The notes beneath the pieces were generated by a model, which worked only from the letters and a program-made list of their open reading frames with translations, was not told the origin of the DNA and ran no database searches. Below, in pieces: positions 35,927-44,730 of a stretch of 64,000 nucleotides of DNA; position 1 is the stretch's first letter, and every line of letters starts with the position of its first letter. A program made the translations under genes and the position numbers. This DNA comes from Pseudoalteromonas arabiensis (GTDB lineage: Bacteria > Pseudomonadota > Gammaproteobacteria > Enterobacterales > Alteromonadaceae), in the NCBI RefSeq assembly GCF_001550155.1, contig NZ_LRUF01000008.1, forward strand, positions 124,001 to 188,000. Direction: 5' to 3'.

Positions 35927-37207
35927 TTAAAAAAGTAAGTCGATTTCAATTCTGCGATTCAATGCTTTCTGATTTGAATCGGCATTACTCACCAAGGGCT
36001 CCGCAGAACCTCTTCCTTCTGGCCATAACCTACCCATTAAGCCTGTATTTTTGGCCATAGAGTTTGCAACTTGCGTTGCTCTTGCTAATGACAGGTGCCA
36101 ATTTGAGGGGTACTGGTTGGTACTTATTGGACTGTCATCAGTGTGACCTGTTATTAAAATTTTACCTTTTGTGCCCTCAAGGCTCAGCGCAAGCTTTTCT
36201 AATATTGGTTGGAATGAAGGACGTAACGACGCTTCACCAACATTAAAGAGGCTTTCGTTATTAATGGTAATTCTAATTCGATCCGATTGACGCTCAATAC
36301 TAACTACACCACGTTGTATTTCGGTGTGCATTAACTGTGTTAGTAGATCAAGCTGTGTATTTTTAGTGTCTTCGGTTTGTGAAGATGAAATAGGATGTAC
36401 TAAATTTAAATTATCCGTAGTCGTTGCCACTTTTTCATTTAAACGCATATTAAAAAATAAATACACGGCCAATGTGAGTAGGGTTAAAACAGATACAACG
36501 ACCCAAAGTGGGATCTGGTTTCTTAACTCCATACCGGCTGCAACACGGCTCTTCCAAGACGGTGTTAGGTATTTACTTTGAGGTCCATCTAGTTGATTTA
36601 AAATGTGATATACGCGATTTCGATAATCATCTATCTTACTATCGCCGCCAGTATCAACCCGATACTTACCTTTAAAGCCTAAATTTAGACAGTGGTACTG
36701 TAATTCTAAAAATTCTTTGTTTGCTTCAGGGTGTAGCAAGGCATCATCCAGCAGAGTGAAAAAGTATTCTCCGCCAAACGTCTCTTTATGGAATGTTGAT
36801 AGTAAGCTTTCTTCCGCCCACTCCAGTGAGCTCCACTTAGCATTTAACGCAGCTTCATCCAATGCAGCACACAAACAATAGCGGGCATTATTTATCACTG
36901 ACAAATCGATAGATTTGGCACGCAAAGTACTTTCAAAACGTTTAATCGACTCAATGGCTCGGTGCTTCAAGGCCGCTAAATTTTCAACTTCCGAAGATTG
37001 GTTGATGAAAATCACTAAAGAAAAGCAGTCATTAGCGGCTTCAAGTAAACCATTTTTGAATATTGAAATATTATTTAAAGGCGCACTTCCACTTTCAGAT
37101 TGACTCAGTGATACGACTGTTTTATCTGAATGCGATTTTGAAGTATTTGCATCCTCCATGCCTCGACTCAAACGGCCTGGACGTGGTTTAATTATTGTTT
37201 CATCCAT
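35927..37207 (-). CDS. tssL: TssL with C-terminal OmpA-like peptidoglycan-binding domain
   Basis: The 426-aa protein has a DotU-type cytoplasmic domain (about residues 45-215; YCLCAALDEAALNAKW, FGGEYFFTLLDDAL, LGFKGKYRV), one membrane segment (about 232-252) and a periplasmic OmpA-like domain (ILITGHTDDSP, SLARATQVANSMA, GRGSAEPLVSN, NRRIEIDL). The OmpA domain anchors the complex to peptidoglycan, as in 'specialised' TssL proteins that need no separate TagL. It follows tssK by 15 nt. Confidence 0.95.
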   Translation of the reverse strand: MDETIIKPRPGRLSRGMEDANTSKSHSDKTVVSLSQSESGSAPLNNISIFKNGLLEAANDCFSLVIFINQSSEVENLAALKHRAIESIKRFESTLRAKSIDLSVINNARYCLCAALDEAALNAKWSSLEWAEESLLSTFHKETFGGEYFFTLLDDALLHPEANKEFLELQYHCLNLGFKGKYRVDTGGDSKIDDYRNRVYHILNQLDGPQSKYLTPSWKSRVAAGMELRNQIPLWVVVSVLTLLTLAVYLFFNMRLNEKVATTTDNLNLVHPISSSQTEDTKNTQLDLLTQLMHTEIQRGVVSIERQSDRIRITINNESLFNVGEASLRPSFQPILEKLALSLEGTKGKILITGHTDDSPISTNQYPSNWHLSLARATQVANSMAKNTGLMGRLWPEGRGSAEPLVSNADSNQKALNRRIEIDLLF

Positions 37208-37222
37208 TGAAACTTCCCTCTG

Positions 37223-38551
37223 TTAGCTTCTAATAGCCCATAAAACCAAGTTAAGATCCGGATAGTTACCGGACAAGTGAATTGCAATCCCACCGCTTGA
37301 TTTTAGCTTATTCCAGTGTTCACTTTGTTTGTTAAGCTCAAAGTAATGATAACCCGCATGATATGGAACCTGACGCGGTGCTGTTGGCAGACTGTTAATC
37401 GATATCCCTGGTATTTGGTTATTAACCAAGTCACGAATTGTCTCCACACTACCTATCTTAATTTGTGAAGGTAGTAATTTACGTAATTCTTCATGCGGCA
37501 CGCTGGCTTTAACTGCAAGCACAAACTGAGACGAATCAAGAATACTTTTATCTTTTAAGGCACCAAAAGAAATACCAAACTTGCTTTGTTCAAGCTTAAT
37601 TTCGGTTGCAGTTTGTTCAATAACTTGACTCAGAGATTGATACAAGAAGCTTACAACCTCTGAAAAGACGAACTGTAAATTTGCATGATCATACTTAGGT
37701 AAGACGGGCACACGCTTATTGGCTGCACTGAATGTTGCAAGTTCGCCAGCCATCTCAATTAAGCGCGTGTAAAATGCTCTTGGATGAACGTGAGAATGAT
37801 TTAATAAGCTTTCAAAAACAGCGTCGTATTTGTTAAGTGTTTGAAGCATGATGAAGTCAGCCACAGACGCACTGCCAGCATACCCTTGACATAATCTTCC
37901 AGAGATACTTTCAGCGCGCTGTTTTATCAAACTGCCAATCTCTCTTACAAGACCAATTAACGGTTTACAATGAGTAATTTGCAAGCAGGGTGGAACGTAT
38001 TTAGGGTCAAGCTTAATCGCCCCCTCGTTCGTTACTTCACTAATACGCGCAACGGGCAATGTTACGTAACCTGCTGTATCATCAGACATTAACATTAGTT
38101 TGCTATGAAGCTGTGCCACCTGAATAACTTCTTGCGCTTGAGAACCTAAGTTATCATCACTAATCGATAAATCGGCAATTCGATATCGCGTAACTAGCTC
38201 ATCTTCTTCAGTCGCTAAATTTATACCACTGCTTTTCAACGCTGGAACAGCTAAACATACAATTTCATTGTAGGTATTTTTTGGTACAACAAGCGGAGCA
38301 GGCAACTGCTCATTACTTGGCATGTTAATTGGACACAAATCAGAGGTAACAGCCGTTAGACTGTCAATAGCAAACTGCCCTGTTACCAATAAACCGGTAT
38401 CAATATCGATATCAACAACGCCCCACGAGTCAGCAACATTCGCTTCTATAATTTTCCTAATCGTGCTGAAGGTATGCTTGTCTGCTTGCTGGAAATGTTG
38501 GGGCCTTAAAAACATGCCCTCAGTCCATGCGACCCGCGTGTAATCACTCAT
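37223..38551 (-). CDS. tssK: TssK baseplate-membrane complex connector
   Basis: The 442-aa TssK family protein has the hallmark VAWTEGMFLRPQHFQQADKH start, and the C-terminal region HAGYHYFELNKQSEHWNKL with GIAIHLSGNYPDLNLVLWAI. It links the TssFGE wedge to TssL/TssM. It has an AAAAGGAA ribosome site and lies in the standard tssJ-tssK-tssL order. Confidence 0.95.
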   Translation of the reverse strand: MSDYTRVAWTEGMFLRPQHFQQADKHTFSTIRKIIEANVADSWGVVDIDIDTGLLVTGQFAIDSLTAVTSDLCPINMPSNEQLPAPLVVPKNTYNEIVCLAVPALKSSGINLATEEDELVTRYRIADLSISDDNLGSQAQEVIQVAQLHSKLMLMSDDTAGYVTLPVARISEVTNEGAIKLDPKYVPPCLQITHCKPLIGLVREIGSLIKQRAESISGRLCQGYAGSASVADFIMLQTLNKYDAVFESLLNHSHVHPRAFYTRLIEMAGELATFSAANKRVPVLPKYDHANLQFVFSEVVSFLYQSLSQVIEQTATEIKLEQSKFGISFGALKDKSILDSSQFVLAVKASVPHEELRKLLPSQIKIGSVETIRDLVNNQIPGISINSLPTAPRQVPYHAGYHYFELNKQSEHWNKLKSSGGIAIHLSGNYPDLNLVLWAIRS

Positions 38552-38566
38552 TTTAATTCCTTTTAA

Positions 38567-39022
38567 TCATCTCATGTAAGTCGCTAGCGACTCTACATTC
38601 ACATCGATATCGTCGTAACCTGTTGGATCTACTTCAATAACTGAACGCCAGCGTGCTTTTTCAATATCTCTATACGCCAACACAACGCCAATGAATCGCG
38701 TGTTCCTATTTAAGCTCATTTTATACTCAAGCTTAGACCCTGGCTGTAACTCTAACTCATCTTTCTTTAGGAGATCTGGTCCTAAAATTTCTTCTGGTGT
38801 ATCGTAAAGACTGAAAAAGTCTTGCGTATCAAAAATAGTTCGCGAACTAAGTTCAAACACTTTTAAAACTACAGGAGAAGGACGTCCTGAAATATCAGGG
38901 TTAACGTCAGCGGCAACATTAATATTTAGATCAGTTGACGGTGGCACAAATTTATTAACCGTTGAGCAGCCAACTAAAAAAACTAATAGAGCTCCAGCAA
39001 AAGTAAGTTTGGACTTTAACAT
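38567..39022 (-). CDS. tssJ: TssJ outer-membrane lipoprotein
   Basis: The 151-aa protein has a short signal peptide with lipobox LVGC (Cys19) followed by a TssJ domain: PSPVVLKVFELSSRTIFDTQDFF has the usual loop after the first strands, and LNRNTRFIGVVLAYRDIEKARWR is typical. It anchors TssM to the outer membrane. AAGGGA ribosome site. Confidence 0.94.
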   Translation of the reverse strand: MLKSKLTFAGALLVFLVGCSTVNKFVPPSTDLNINVAADVNPDISGRPSPVVLKVFELSSRTIFDTQDFFSLYDTPEEILGPDLLKKDELELQPGSKLEYKMSLNRNTRFIGVVLAYRDIEKARWRSVIEVDPTGYDDIDVNVESLATYMR

Positions 39023-39039
39023 GCTTTTATTCCCTTATA

Positions 39040-40329
39040 TCACGCTTTACTGTGATTATTGTACGCTCGCAAAAATTCTTCAGATAATGCTAATACACCT
39101 TTTGTTTCAACATCTTCAATAATTTCAGCGTGTAATTTTTGATATATATCCCAACTCGATGAGTCAGAATAAGTTGGTAAGTAATTTAAAATACTCTCTT
39201 TGTTACGCACTTGCTGCTTGATGCCATCAGGAGATAATTGCTCTAATGCACCAGAAAGCGCGCCGGTGGCACCTGCTAACAGCCCTTTTTCATGGGCTTT
39301 GGTGTCGATAAAACTCTCTTGAACCGCTTTATTTGCCTGTAAGTAGCTTGAACTTTTACGAATAAATAAGTTTTGAATAGCATCATCAAGCGTGGCAGAG
39401 AACTTCAAAGGGTTATTTTGTTCAACCTGAAATGTCGTGTGGTTCAACTTGAGTTGATTTTTTAGTAAAGAACGTTGGCGAATTAAATCCATAGAGCCGA
39501 CTAAAAAATGTCTCAAGCTCTCGCCCATTTGTGCCCAAACACGTTCATCGTTTAATTCATTCGCAAGTTCATCATTCACTCCCAAGCCTTCTAAAAAAGC
39601 AGCAACTAAAGGCGAATCACCATTGCCAGTAACCGGTTTAGGTGCTTTAGCAGGTTGAGTAGTACTATGCTGAGCTGGCTTTTGTTGAACTTGCACAGGC
39701 GGTTCAGCAACAGGTGGACTAGCCAAATGTTGGCTACTTTCACTTACTACTTCGTTACTTGAACCCATAAACGCTATTTCATCCCAGTCTTCAGGGATTG
39801 GTTGGCTTAATGAGCTACTGTTAACTGGCTCTGAAATAGGTGCTTGCGGTTGCTGGAAAGAAGGCGCTATCATCGCTTCGTCCATGCCACCAGCAAATTC
39901 ATTGCTTAGCGAAGAATTCGCCATGTCATTATTCTGGTTATAGTTCTCTACTGACGGACTGGGCTGACTAAAAGCAGCAGCTGATTGATGTGAGCTTTGC
40001 TTTTGAAGCTGATTAGACAACTTAGCTTCAATTTGAAAATCACCAATGGATAGTACATCACCATCCGATAGCAAATGTTTATTTTCCTTACCCAGCGGTG
40101 AAACAGAATAGTTAATAAATAAACCATTCGTAGAGTAATCATAAACGTAGAAGCCATCTGCTTCTTTGACAACTTTACCGTGTTGACCAGAGATGACCTT
40201 TTCAGGGTCAGGTAAATGCCAATCACATTGATCAGAGCGGCCAAAAGTTAATTCCTGTTCTACTGTTTTTGTAGCCTCAATCTCAGGTGAAAGTCTATGA
40301 TAGCTGGTAACATTTAAAACCACTTCCAT
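39040..40329 (-). CDS. tagH: TagH, FHA-domain T6SS activator
   Basis: The 429-aa protein has an N-terminal FHA domain (about residues 20-95; LTFGRSDQCDW, ISGQHGKVV, STNGLFIN), a central Gln/Ser/Pro-rich linker, and the C-terminal conserved domain of T6SS FHA proteins (about 235-425; FLEGLGVNDEL, MGESLRHFLVG, RSLLKNQLKLNHTTFQ). In H1-type systems phosphorylation of the FHA protein by PpkA promotes assembly. It is the first gene of the leftward T6SS block, divergent from ppkA. Confidence 0.94.
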   Translation of the reverse strand: MEVVLNVTSYHRLSPEIEATKTVEQELTFGRSDQCDWHLPDPEKVISGQHGKVVKEADGFYVYDYSTNGLFINYSVSPLGKENKHLLSDGDVLSIGDFQIEAKLSNQLQKQSSHQSAAAFSQPSPSVENYNQNNDMANSSLSNEFAGGMDEAMIAPSFQQPQAPISEPVNSSSLSQPIPEDWDEIAFMGSSNEVVSESSQHLASPPVAEPPVQVQQKPAQHSTTQPAKAPKPVTGNGDSPLVAAFLEGLGVNDELANELNDERVWAQMGESLRHFLVGSMDLIRQRSLLKNQLKLNHTTFQVEQNNPLKFSATLDDAIQNLFIRKSSSYLQANKAVQESFIDTKAHEKGLLAGATGALSGALEQLSPDGIKQQVRNKESILNYLPTYSDSSSWDIYQKLHAEIIEDVETKGVLALSEEFLRAYNNHSKA

Positions 40330-40364
40330 TTGATTGTTAGTCCCATAAATCTAAACATTCTAAT

Positions 40365-40394
40365 AGAATAAAATACTTCGTTAACCAAAGTCAA
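40365..40394 (-). promoter_or_regulatory. Candidate promoter of the tagH-pppA T6SS block
   Basis: On the minus strand TTGACT (40394-40389), an 18-nt spacer and TATTCT (40370-40365) lie 36 nt upstream of the tagH start. It is a reasonable sigma70 match within the AT-rich 267-nt divergent region. No sigma54-type -24/-12 element is evident. Confidence 0.45.
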
Positions 40395-40523
40395 CGCTGT
40401 CTAATATACAAAAAACCAATTTAATTATTTCATAAAACTAAACAATAGGCGTTCTATCTAATAAAAACAACTCAAAAATAGTTAAACAACATAGTTCCTT
40501 GTTTATTTATACTAGCTGAATGA

Positions 40524-40551
40524 TTGCTTATTATTTTGTTTTTTGTAAAAT
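40524..40551 (+). promoter_or_regulatory. Candidate promoter of ppkA
   Basis: TTGCTT (40524-40529), a 16-nt spacer and TAAAAT (40546-40551, directly preceded by TG) lie about 45 nt upstream of the ppkA ATG, whose ribosome site is AAAAAAGGAA. Weak match, by eye. Confidence 0.3.
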
Positions 40552-40596
40552 ACACACCAATCAAACAGGAATGTTGATTTCAAAAAAGGAATTTAA

Positions 40597-42558
40597 ATGA
40601 CGACCGATAACGATAAAACACGCATTGCTTCAATTGAAACTAAAGGCAAAAGCCACAATTCAAATAAACTTCATCTTATTGGTAAGAAGTTAGCCCAGCG
40701 ATACCTAATTGAAGAGTTAATAGGCGAAGGCGGTATGGGCCACATATATCGTGCCCGCGACATTCACCTAGAAACAAGCACCCATCAAGATAACTTTGTA
40801 GCAATTAAAGTTTTACATGAGGAGCTGTGTGATTCTGAGGAAGCCATTTCGCTTCTAAAAGATGAAACAGTCAAAACTCGTTCTTTATCTCATCCAAATA
40901 TTGTAAAAGTATTCTCTGCATCTTCAGATGAATCGCATCACTTTGTTGTTATGGAGTGGGTTGAAGGTGAAACATTAGAACAGCTTATAAAAAGAAATAA
41001 ACCTAATGGCCTCACTCAAAAGCGTGCCAAACCTATTCTAAAACAGCTTATTGATGCATTGTCATACGCACATGCAAAAGGGATCATTCACAATGATCTT
41101 AAACCGTCTAACGTCATGTTTGATTCTCAAGGCAATCTAAAAATTTTAGATTTTGGTATTGCAAAAACACATAGCCATGAAGATCTATATGCAGCACCTA
41201 GCCTAAATGATGACAAACCAACCAGTACTGGTTATACCCCGACCTATGCAAGTCCTGCACAGCTAAATGGTAAAGAAGCTACCAAGAAAGACGATATTTT
41301 CTCTTTGGGCTGTATTGCGTACGAACTTTTAACCAGCAAACATCCTTATAACAGAAAAGCCGCTAACACGGTTAGCAAAGACACCACGGTTAAAAAACCA
41401 AGCAACTGCTCAGTCTTTCTCTGGTCAAAATTAAAAAGATGCTTACAGCTTGATGAAGCTAAAAGAGCTGAAGCTTTAACTGAACTTAATAATGAGCTAA
41501 CTAACAGCAGAGTTCCTTTACTTGCGCATGTTGCATGTTATTTCATTATTATTGCGGGTAGCTTTTTCTACATCAACTCGGTTCAAGAGCAGCAAACAAC
41601 ATTGGATGCTAATTTCAAGAACTCAGTTGCTAAAGTTGAACAGCTAGAAGCATGGATGACTTGGGGCGGCGATGAGTTGCCTCAACGATTAGATGAAATA
41701 CCTCCACAATATAATGTTTTAAAAGAAGGTCTTTTAAAAGTTCATCAAAACAAAATAGTTGGTAGGTTTGAGCAACGAGTCGACAACTTAGCTCGCACGT
41801 CACTTAATACAAAAGACTATGACAAAGCGATAGACATTTATAATGAGGCACGGGTGTATTACCCAGATTCACAATTATTAGCTAGCAAGCTTGATAGCCT
41901 ACTAACAGAAAGACAGTCTATTATCTCAGATTTAAGCTACCGCTTAGATGTGCTGCTTGCCCAAGCTAGATATGATGAAGGTGGCGAAAACAGTATTGAA
42001 AACTTGATGAAGCAGCTTTCAATTATTGACCAAAGTTACCAGTATAAGCCAAGCGAAGAGTACGAGAATGTTTATAAATTAGCGGTAATGGATGCGATTG
42101 AAAACGATGACTTCGCAATGCAAAAAACACTGTTAAATGTTGGTGAGCTCGCATTTAAAAATGCTGACAATCTTCAACCTCTGCTGATTGCACTTAGGAA
42201 GAAAGAGTCAGCAATGACTGCACTTATTAGCTACAACAATAAAGTAAGCAACGGTCAATCAGCAAGTTACCCTTCTGAAGATGCGCTTATTTTTTATCAT
42301 GAAAAACTAGAAGGCTTCAAAACTCGTTTAGCTGAAATAGAAGACTATAAAGAGCTAATGGAGTTCGATGAAGCATTTTCTAAACAAGCTGAGATTTTCC
42401 CAGATACATTTGAGCCTATTTTATTAATTAAAGATGAAATTGCGAGCAAGTATATTTCTATGGCAAGTCAACTAATGAAGCGCAAAATGTATAGAACCGC
42501 GGAAAAATTAGTCGAACGAAGTGAAGTAATAAGAAAAAGTTTAGAAAATACAATTTAG
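40597..42558 (+). CDS. ppkA: PpkA serine/threonine protein kinase
   Basis: 653 aa. Residues ~30-290 are a Hanks-type kinase domain: P-loop GEGGMGHIY, AIKVL with the catalytic Lys, HNDLKPSN and DFG. The usual HRD is HND here, so the activation Arg is missing while the catalytic Asp is kept. A single membrane segment (about 309-326, CYFIIIAGSFFYINS) follows, then a ~320-aa periplasmic part predicted helical with tandem repeats of TPR-like character. It probably senses an envelope signal and phosphorylates TagH; PppA reverses this. Divergent from tagH. Confidence 0.93.
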   Translation: MTTDNDKTRIASIETKGKSHNSNKLHLIGKKLAQRYLIEELIGEGGMGHIYRARDIHLETSTHQDNFVAIKVLHEELCDSEEAISLLKDETVKTRSLSHPNIVKVFSASSDESHHFVVMEWVEGETLEQLIKRNKPNGLTQKRAKPILKQLIDALSYAHAKGIIHNDLKPSNVMFDSQGNLKILDFGIAKTHSHEDLYAAPSLNDDKPTSTGYTPTYASPAQLNGKEATKKDDIFSLGCIAYELLTSKHPYNRKAANTVSKDTTVKKPSNCSVFLWSKLKRCLQLDEAKRAEALTELNNELTNSRVPLLAHVACYFIIIAGSFFYINSVQEQQTTLDANFKNSVAKVEQLEAWMTWGGDELPQRLDEIPPQYNVLKEGLLKVHQNKIVGRFEQRVDNLARTSLNTKDYDKAIDIYNEARVYYPDSQLLASKLDSLLTERQSIISDLSYRLDVLLAQARYDEGGENSIENLMKQLSIIDQSYQYKPSEEYENVYKLAVMDAIENDDFAMQKTLLNVGELAFKNADNLQPLLIALRKKESAMTALISYNNKVSNGQSASYPSEDALIFYHEKLEGFKTRLAEIEDYKELMEFDEAFSKQAEIFPDTFEPILLIKDEIASKYISMASQLMKRKMYRTAEKLVERSEVIRKSLENTI

Positions 42559-42583
42559 CGCTATTTATAAATTAGCCAAACGT

Positions 42584-42627
42584 CAAGGAAGACTCAATTT
42601 GCACATCTCACGTGCTGGTTTTCCTTG
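42584..42627 (+). terminator. Imperfect hairpin after ppkA
   Basis: CAAGGAA (42584-42590) pairs with TTCCTTG (42621-42627), with an inner GCAC/GTGC stem at 42601-42615. There is only a weak T run after it. It may attenuate transcription between ppkA and the PEGA lipoprotein gene. Confidence 0.35.
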
Positions 42628-42687
42628 TTGTTACATTTAATTTTAGTCTATGCAGTCAACGTCAATACAACAGAATATGGAGTAGTT

Positions 42688-43038
42688 ATGAAAAAGTTAA
42701 GTACGTTATGTGTCATGTTATTTTTAACAGGTTGTTCGACAACCTCTACCGAAGTTGCTCCTAAACCCGAGCCTGTAGTAGAGCCAGCGGCGACAGCCGT
42801 TGTAGCAGAAGAGACAGCAACCTCTTTAACTGTTATCACAACACCTGACGATGCGCGTGTGCGTATTATGAATATTAAGCCTGTTTACCAAGACGGTATT
42901 GAGCTTGATGAAGGTAAATACGATATTGAGGTAAGCAAACCTGGCTTCTTAACTTATCGTAAATGGGTCGAAGTAAATAAAAAGACTGTATTAACTGTTG
43001 AGCTTGATAGCGTCCCAGCAACTGAATCAGCACAATAA
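42688..43038 (+). CDS. PEGA-domain lipoprotein next to ppkA
   Basis: 116 aa when started at the ATG at 42688, which has a GGAG site; the longer frame from 42625 lacks one. A signal peptide ends in lipobox LTGC (Cys near 15). A short Pro/Glu/Ala linker follows, then a PEGA-type beta domain (VITTPDDARVRIMNIKPVYQDGIEL, YDIEVSKPGFLTYRKWVEV, here quoted in part). PEGA domains are common on bacterial kinases and in envelope proteins. Its place after ppkA suggests an envelope partner of the kinase or a TagQ-like lipoprotein function; this is inference. Confidence 0.75.
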   Translation: MKKLSTLCVMLFLTGCSTTSTEVAPKPEPVVEPAATAVVAEETATSLTVITTPDDARVRIMNIKPVYQDGIELDEGKYDIEVSKPGFLTYRKWVEVNKKTVLTVELDSVPATESAQ

Positions 43039-43063
43039 CGTATCGTTACTTTTTAACAACCAC

Positions 43064-43090
43064 AAAGGAAAGCTTAGCTTTCCTTTTTTA
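43064..43090. terminator. Rho-independent terminator
   Basis: A perfect 10-bp stem (43064-43073 with 43077-43086), a 3-nt loop and a TTTTTT run end the ppkA-PEGA unit. The reverse orientation may also serve the convergent DUF1294 gene, whose stop is at 43098. Confidence 0.85.
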
Positions 43091-43097
43091 TGCTCCA

Positions 43098-43457
43098 CTA
43101 CATATATTGCAAATAATACAACAATGATAAAGCACATCCATTTGCAATAATTGTAAGCCAAAGCACAAAGATAAAACGGCGCTTTTTAGATTTATGCCTT
43201 AACCATTGCTGAGCAAGTAATGAGCCTGGCCAACCGCCGAAAACACCTAAAATATGCAAGGTACGTTCAGGGACTCTAATCACATTCTCACCATGTTCAG
43301 CTGCTAAACGTTTATCCCAGCCATACACCAAAAAGGTTATCAGACTTACTACCGAGTAAATACCAGCAATCAAGTAAGATAGATTTAGCTGCCAAGATGC
43401 AACCCATAAAAATAGTAAAAAACAAACAGCAAAAAATGTTAGAGCTTTCTTAATCAA
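43098..43457 (-). CDS. DUF1294 membrane protein
   Basis: About 119 aa with four hydrophobic segments and the DUF1294 signature (YGWDKRLA, RVPERTLHILGVFGGWPGSLLAQQWLRHKSKK). I choose the TTG at 43457 because it has an AGGTG site at good spacing; the ATG at 43502 has none and lies upstream of a likely -10 (TATAAT, 43488-43483). The function of the family is unknown; some members carry a cold-shock domain at the N-terminus, absent here. Confidence 0.8.
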   Translation of the reverse strand: MIKKALTFFAVCFLLFLWVASWQLNLSYLIAGIYSVVSLITFLVYGWDKRLAAEHGENVIRVPERTLHILGVFGGWPGSLLAQQWLRHKSKKRRFIFVLWLTIIANGCALSLLYYLQYM

Positions 43458-43506
43458 AGAATTATCACCTATACTAGACAAAATTATAACTAAACGAGGC
43501 ATTATT

Positions 43507-44031
43507 ATGGCACATCTAAAATCGCTTTTACTATCAATGTGCTTGTGTACTTTTTCGGTATTGTCGGCAGAGCCGCAGCTATCAGAACATTTGCAAGTTT
43601 TTAAACCTTATTTAGGCACATGGCAAGCTGACTTTGATGTTGCACAAGGTAAGCCAGCTGTTCAGGATGTAAGTACCTGGCAACGCGCACTCAACGGCAT
43701 GGCAATAAAAACCATTCATTCAATAAATGAAGGTGAATATGGCGGCGAGTCGATGATTTTTTGGGATAATAACAAGCAGTCTCTGGTATTTTATTATTTC
43801 ACGACCGCAGGGTTTTACACAAAAGGAACGATGAACGTCCTCAGTCCTACTCAATTTGTTGCTTACGAGAATGTGACTGGCAGTCAAGAAGGTATCACGA
43901 AAGTAAAATCGACCAGTGAGTATAAAGATAACAGCTTTATTGTTTCAACGTCATACTTAAAAAAAGGGCAATGGACAAAACCTGAAAAGCGTATCTATAC
44001 CCGAAGTAATAAAGAGGTGAAGTTTAAATAA
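43507..44031 (+). CDS. Secreted lipocalin-like (DUF1579-type) protein
   Basis: A 174-aa protein with a signal peptide (about residues 1-21, cleavage near SA-EPQ). The mature part begins LQVFKPYLGTWQADFD, a start typical of small lipocalin-like heme- or ligand-binding families, and continues as beta strands (MIFWDNNKQSLVFYYFTTAGF). The ATG has a GAGG site. Exported; no ligand can be named. Family resemblance is moderate. Confidence 0.65.
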   Translation: MAHLKSLLLSMCLCTFSVLSAEPQLSEHLQVFKPYLGTWQADFDVAQGKPAVQDVSTWQRALNGMAIKTIHSINEGEYGGESMIFWDNNKQSLVFYYFTTAGFYTKGTMNVLSPTQFVAYENVTGSQEGITKVKSTSEYKDNSFIVSTSYLKKGQWTKPEKRIYTRSNKEVKFK

Positions 44032-44042
44032 TCACTCAGTTT

Positions 44043-44078
44043 GAGCACGGTCTAAGCGAGTAAACCTAAACCGTGCTC
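44043..44078. terminator. Hairpin between convergent genes
   Basis: GAGCACGGT (44043-44051) pairs perfectly with ACCGTGCTC (44070-44078) around an 18-nt loop. No strong T run is present on either side, so it may be a weak or shared terminator. Confidence 0.45.
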
Positions 44079-44086
44079 AGTAAACG

Positions 44087-44629
44087 CTATTTTGCAAACT
44101 TTTTAAAAGGTTCATCAATCTCAGTGTTAGCAAGATGATTAGTATAGTTACTCATCACTTTTTGCGATAAGCCTAATACAATTTCTAATAACTGCTGATT
44201 CGAATAACCCGCATCAAAAAAAGCGTCTAGTTGCTGTTTATCAATAACCCCTCGATTCCGCGTCATCGCTAATGTAGTACCACGAAGGATCTCGAGCTTA
44301 GCACTCGCTAAAGGGGTTTTATTAACAAGCGCATCCACAATTGCTTGATCAACTTTCATACTTGCCGCTATTGCACTATGTGCTGGCACACAATAGTGAC
44401 AAGCATGTTCTACATTAATCGTCTGCCATACAACCGTTAGTTCCTCAGCCGTGAATGATGTTTTTTGGAATAGCTCATGCAACACTTGATATCCCTCAAG
44501 TAATGTTGGTGCTTCAGCCATTACAGCATGCAAGTTAGGGATCATCCCAAACGCAGACACTGAATTATCTAGAAGTGATTTTGCCGCTTCTGGAGCCGTA
44601 TCTTTAGTATGTAACGTAAAGTTTGACAT
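44087..44629 (-). CDS. AhpD/carboxymuconolactone decarboxylase-like protein
   Basis: The 180-aa protein has the AhpD-type active-site segment EHACHYCVPAHS (CxxC pair plus His), which supports disulfide-based peroxidase or related redox chemistry. The rest is helical as in the family. The ATG follows AAGGAG. It is transcribed away from a TetR regulator whose probable operators lie between the two genes, so it is likely the regulator's target. Confidence 0.85.
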   Translation of the reverse strand: MSNFTLHTKDTAPEAAKSLLDNSVSAFGMIPNLHAVMAEAPTLLEGYQVLHELFQKTSFTAEELTVVWQTINVEHACHYCVPAHSAIAASMKVDQAIVDALVNKTPLASAKLEILRGTTLAMTRNRGVIDKQQLDAFFDAGYSNQQLLEIVLGLSQKVMSNYTNHLANTEIDEPFKKFAK

Positions 44630-44678
44630 GTGTTCTCCTTAGTCTTTTTTAAGTGATGGATGCATAGCCTAGTTGTTT

Positions 44679-44717
44679 TTGAGCACTCGCTCAAGTTAAA
44701 ATTGAACAAGTGCTCAA
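44679..44717. promoter_or_regulatory. Pair of palindromic operators for the TetR regulator
   Basis: Two related 16-bp inverted repeats, TTGAGCACTCGCTCAA (44679-44694, perfect arms) and TTGAACAAGTGCTCAA (44702-44717, one mismatch), are spaced 23 bp start to start. They lie in the divergent gap between the AhpD-like and TetR genes, covering the likely promoters of both. Confidence 0.75.
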
Positions 44718-44730
44718 ATTGGTGTTAAAA

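Noticed and set aside
39948..40244. 98-codon minus-strand frame inside tagH
   Set aside because: It overlaps the FHA domain coding region in another frame and has no recognisable features.
42625..42687. N-terminal extension of the PEGA lipoprotein
   Set aside because: The downstream ATG at 42688 has a GGAG site and gives a proper lipoprotein signal; the extension has no ribosome site.
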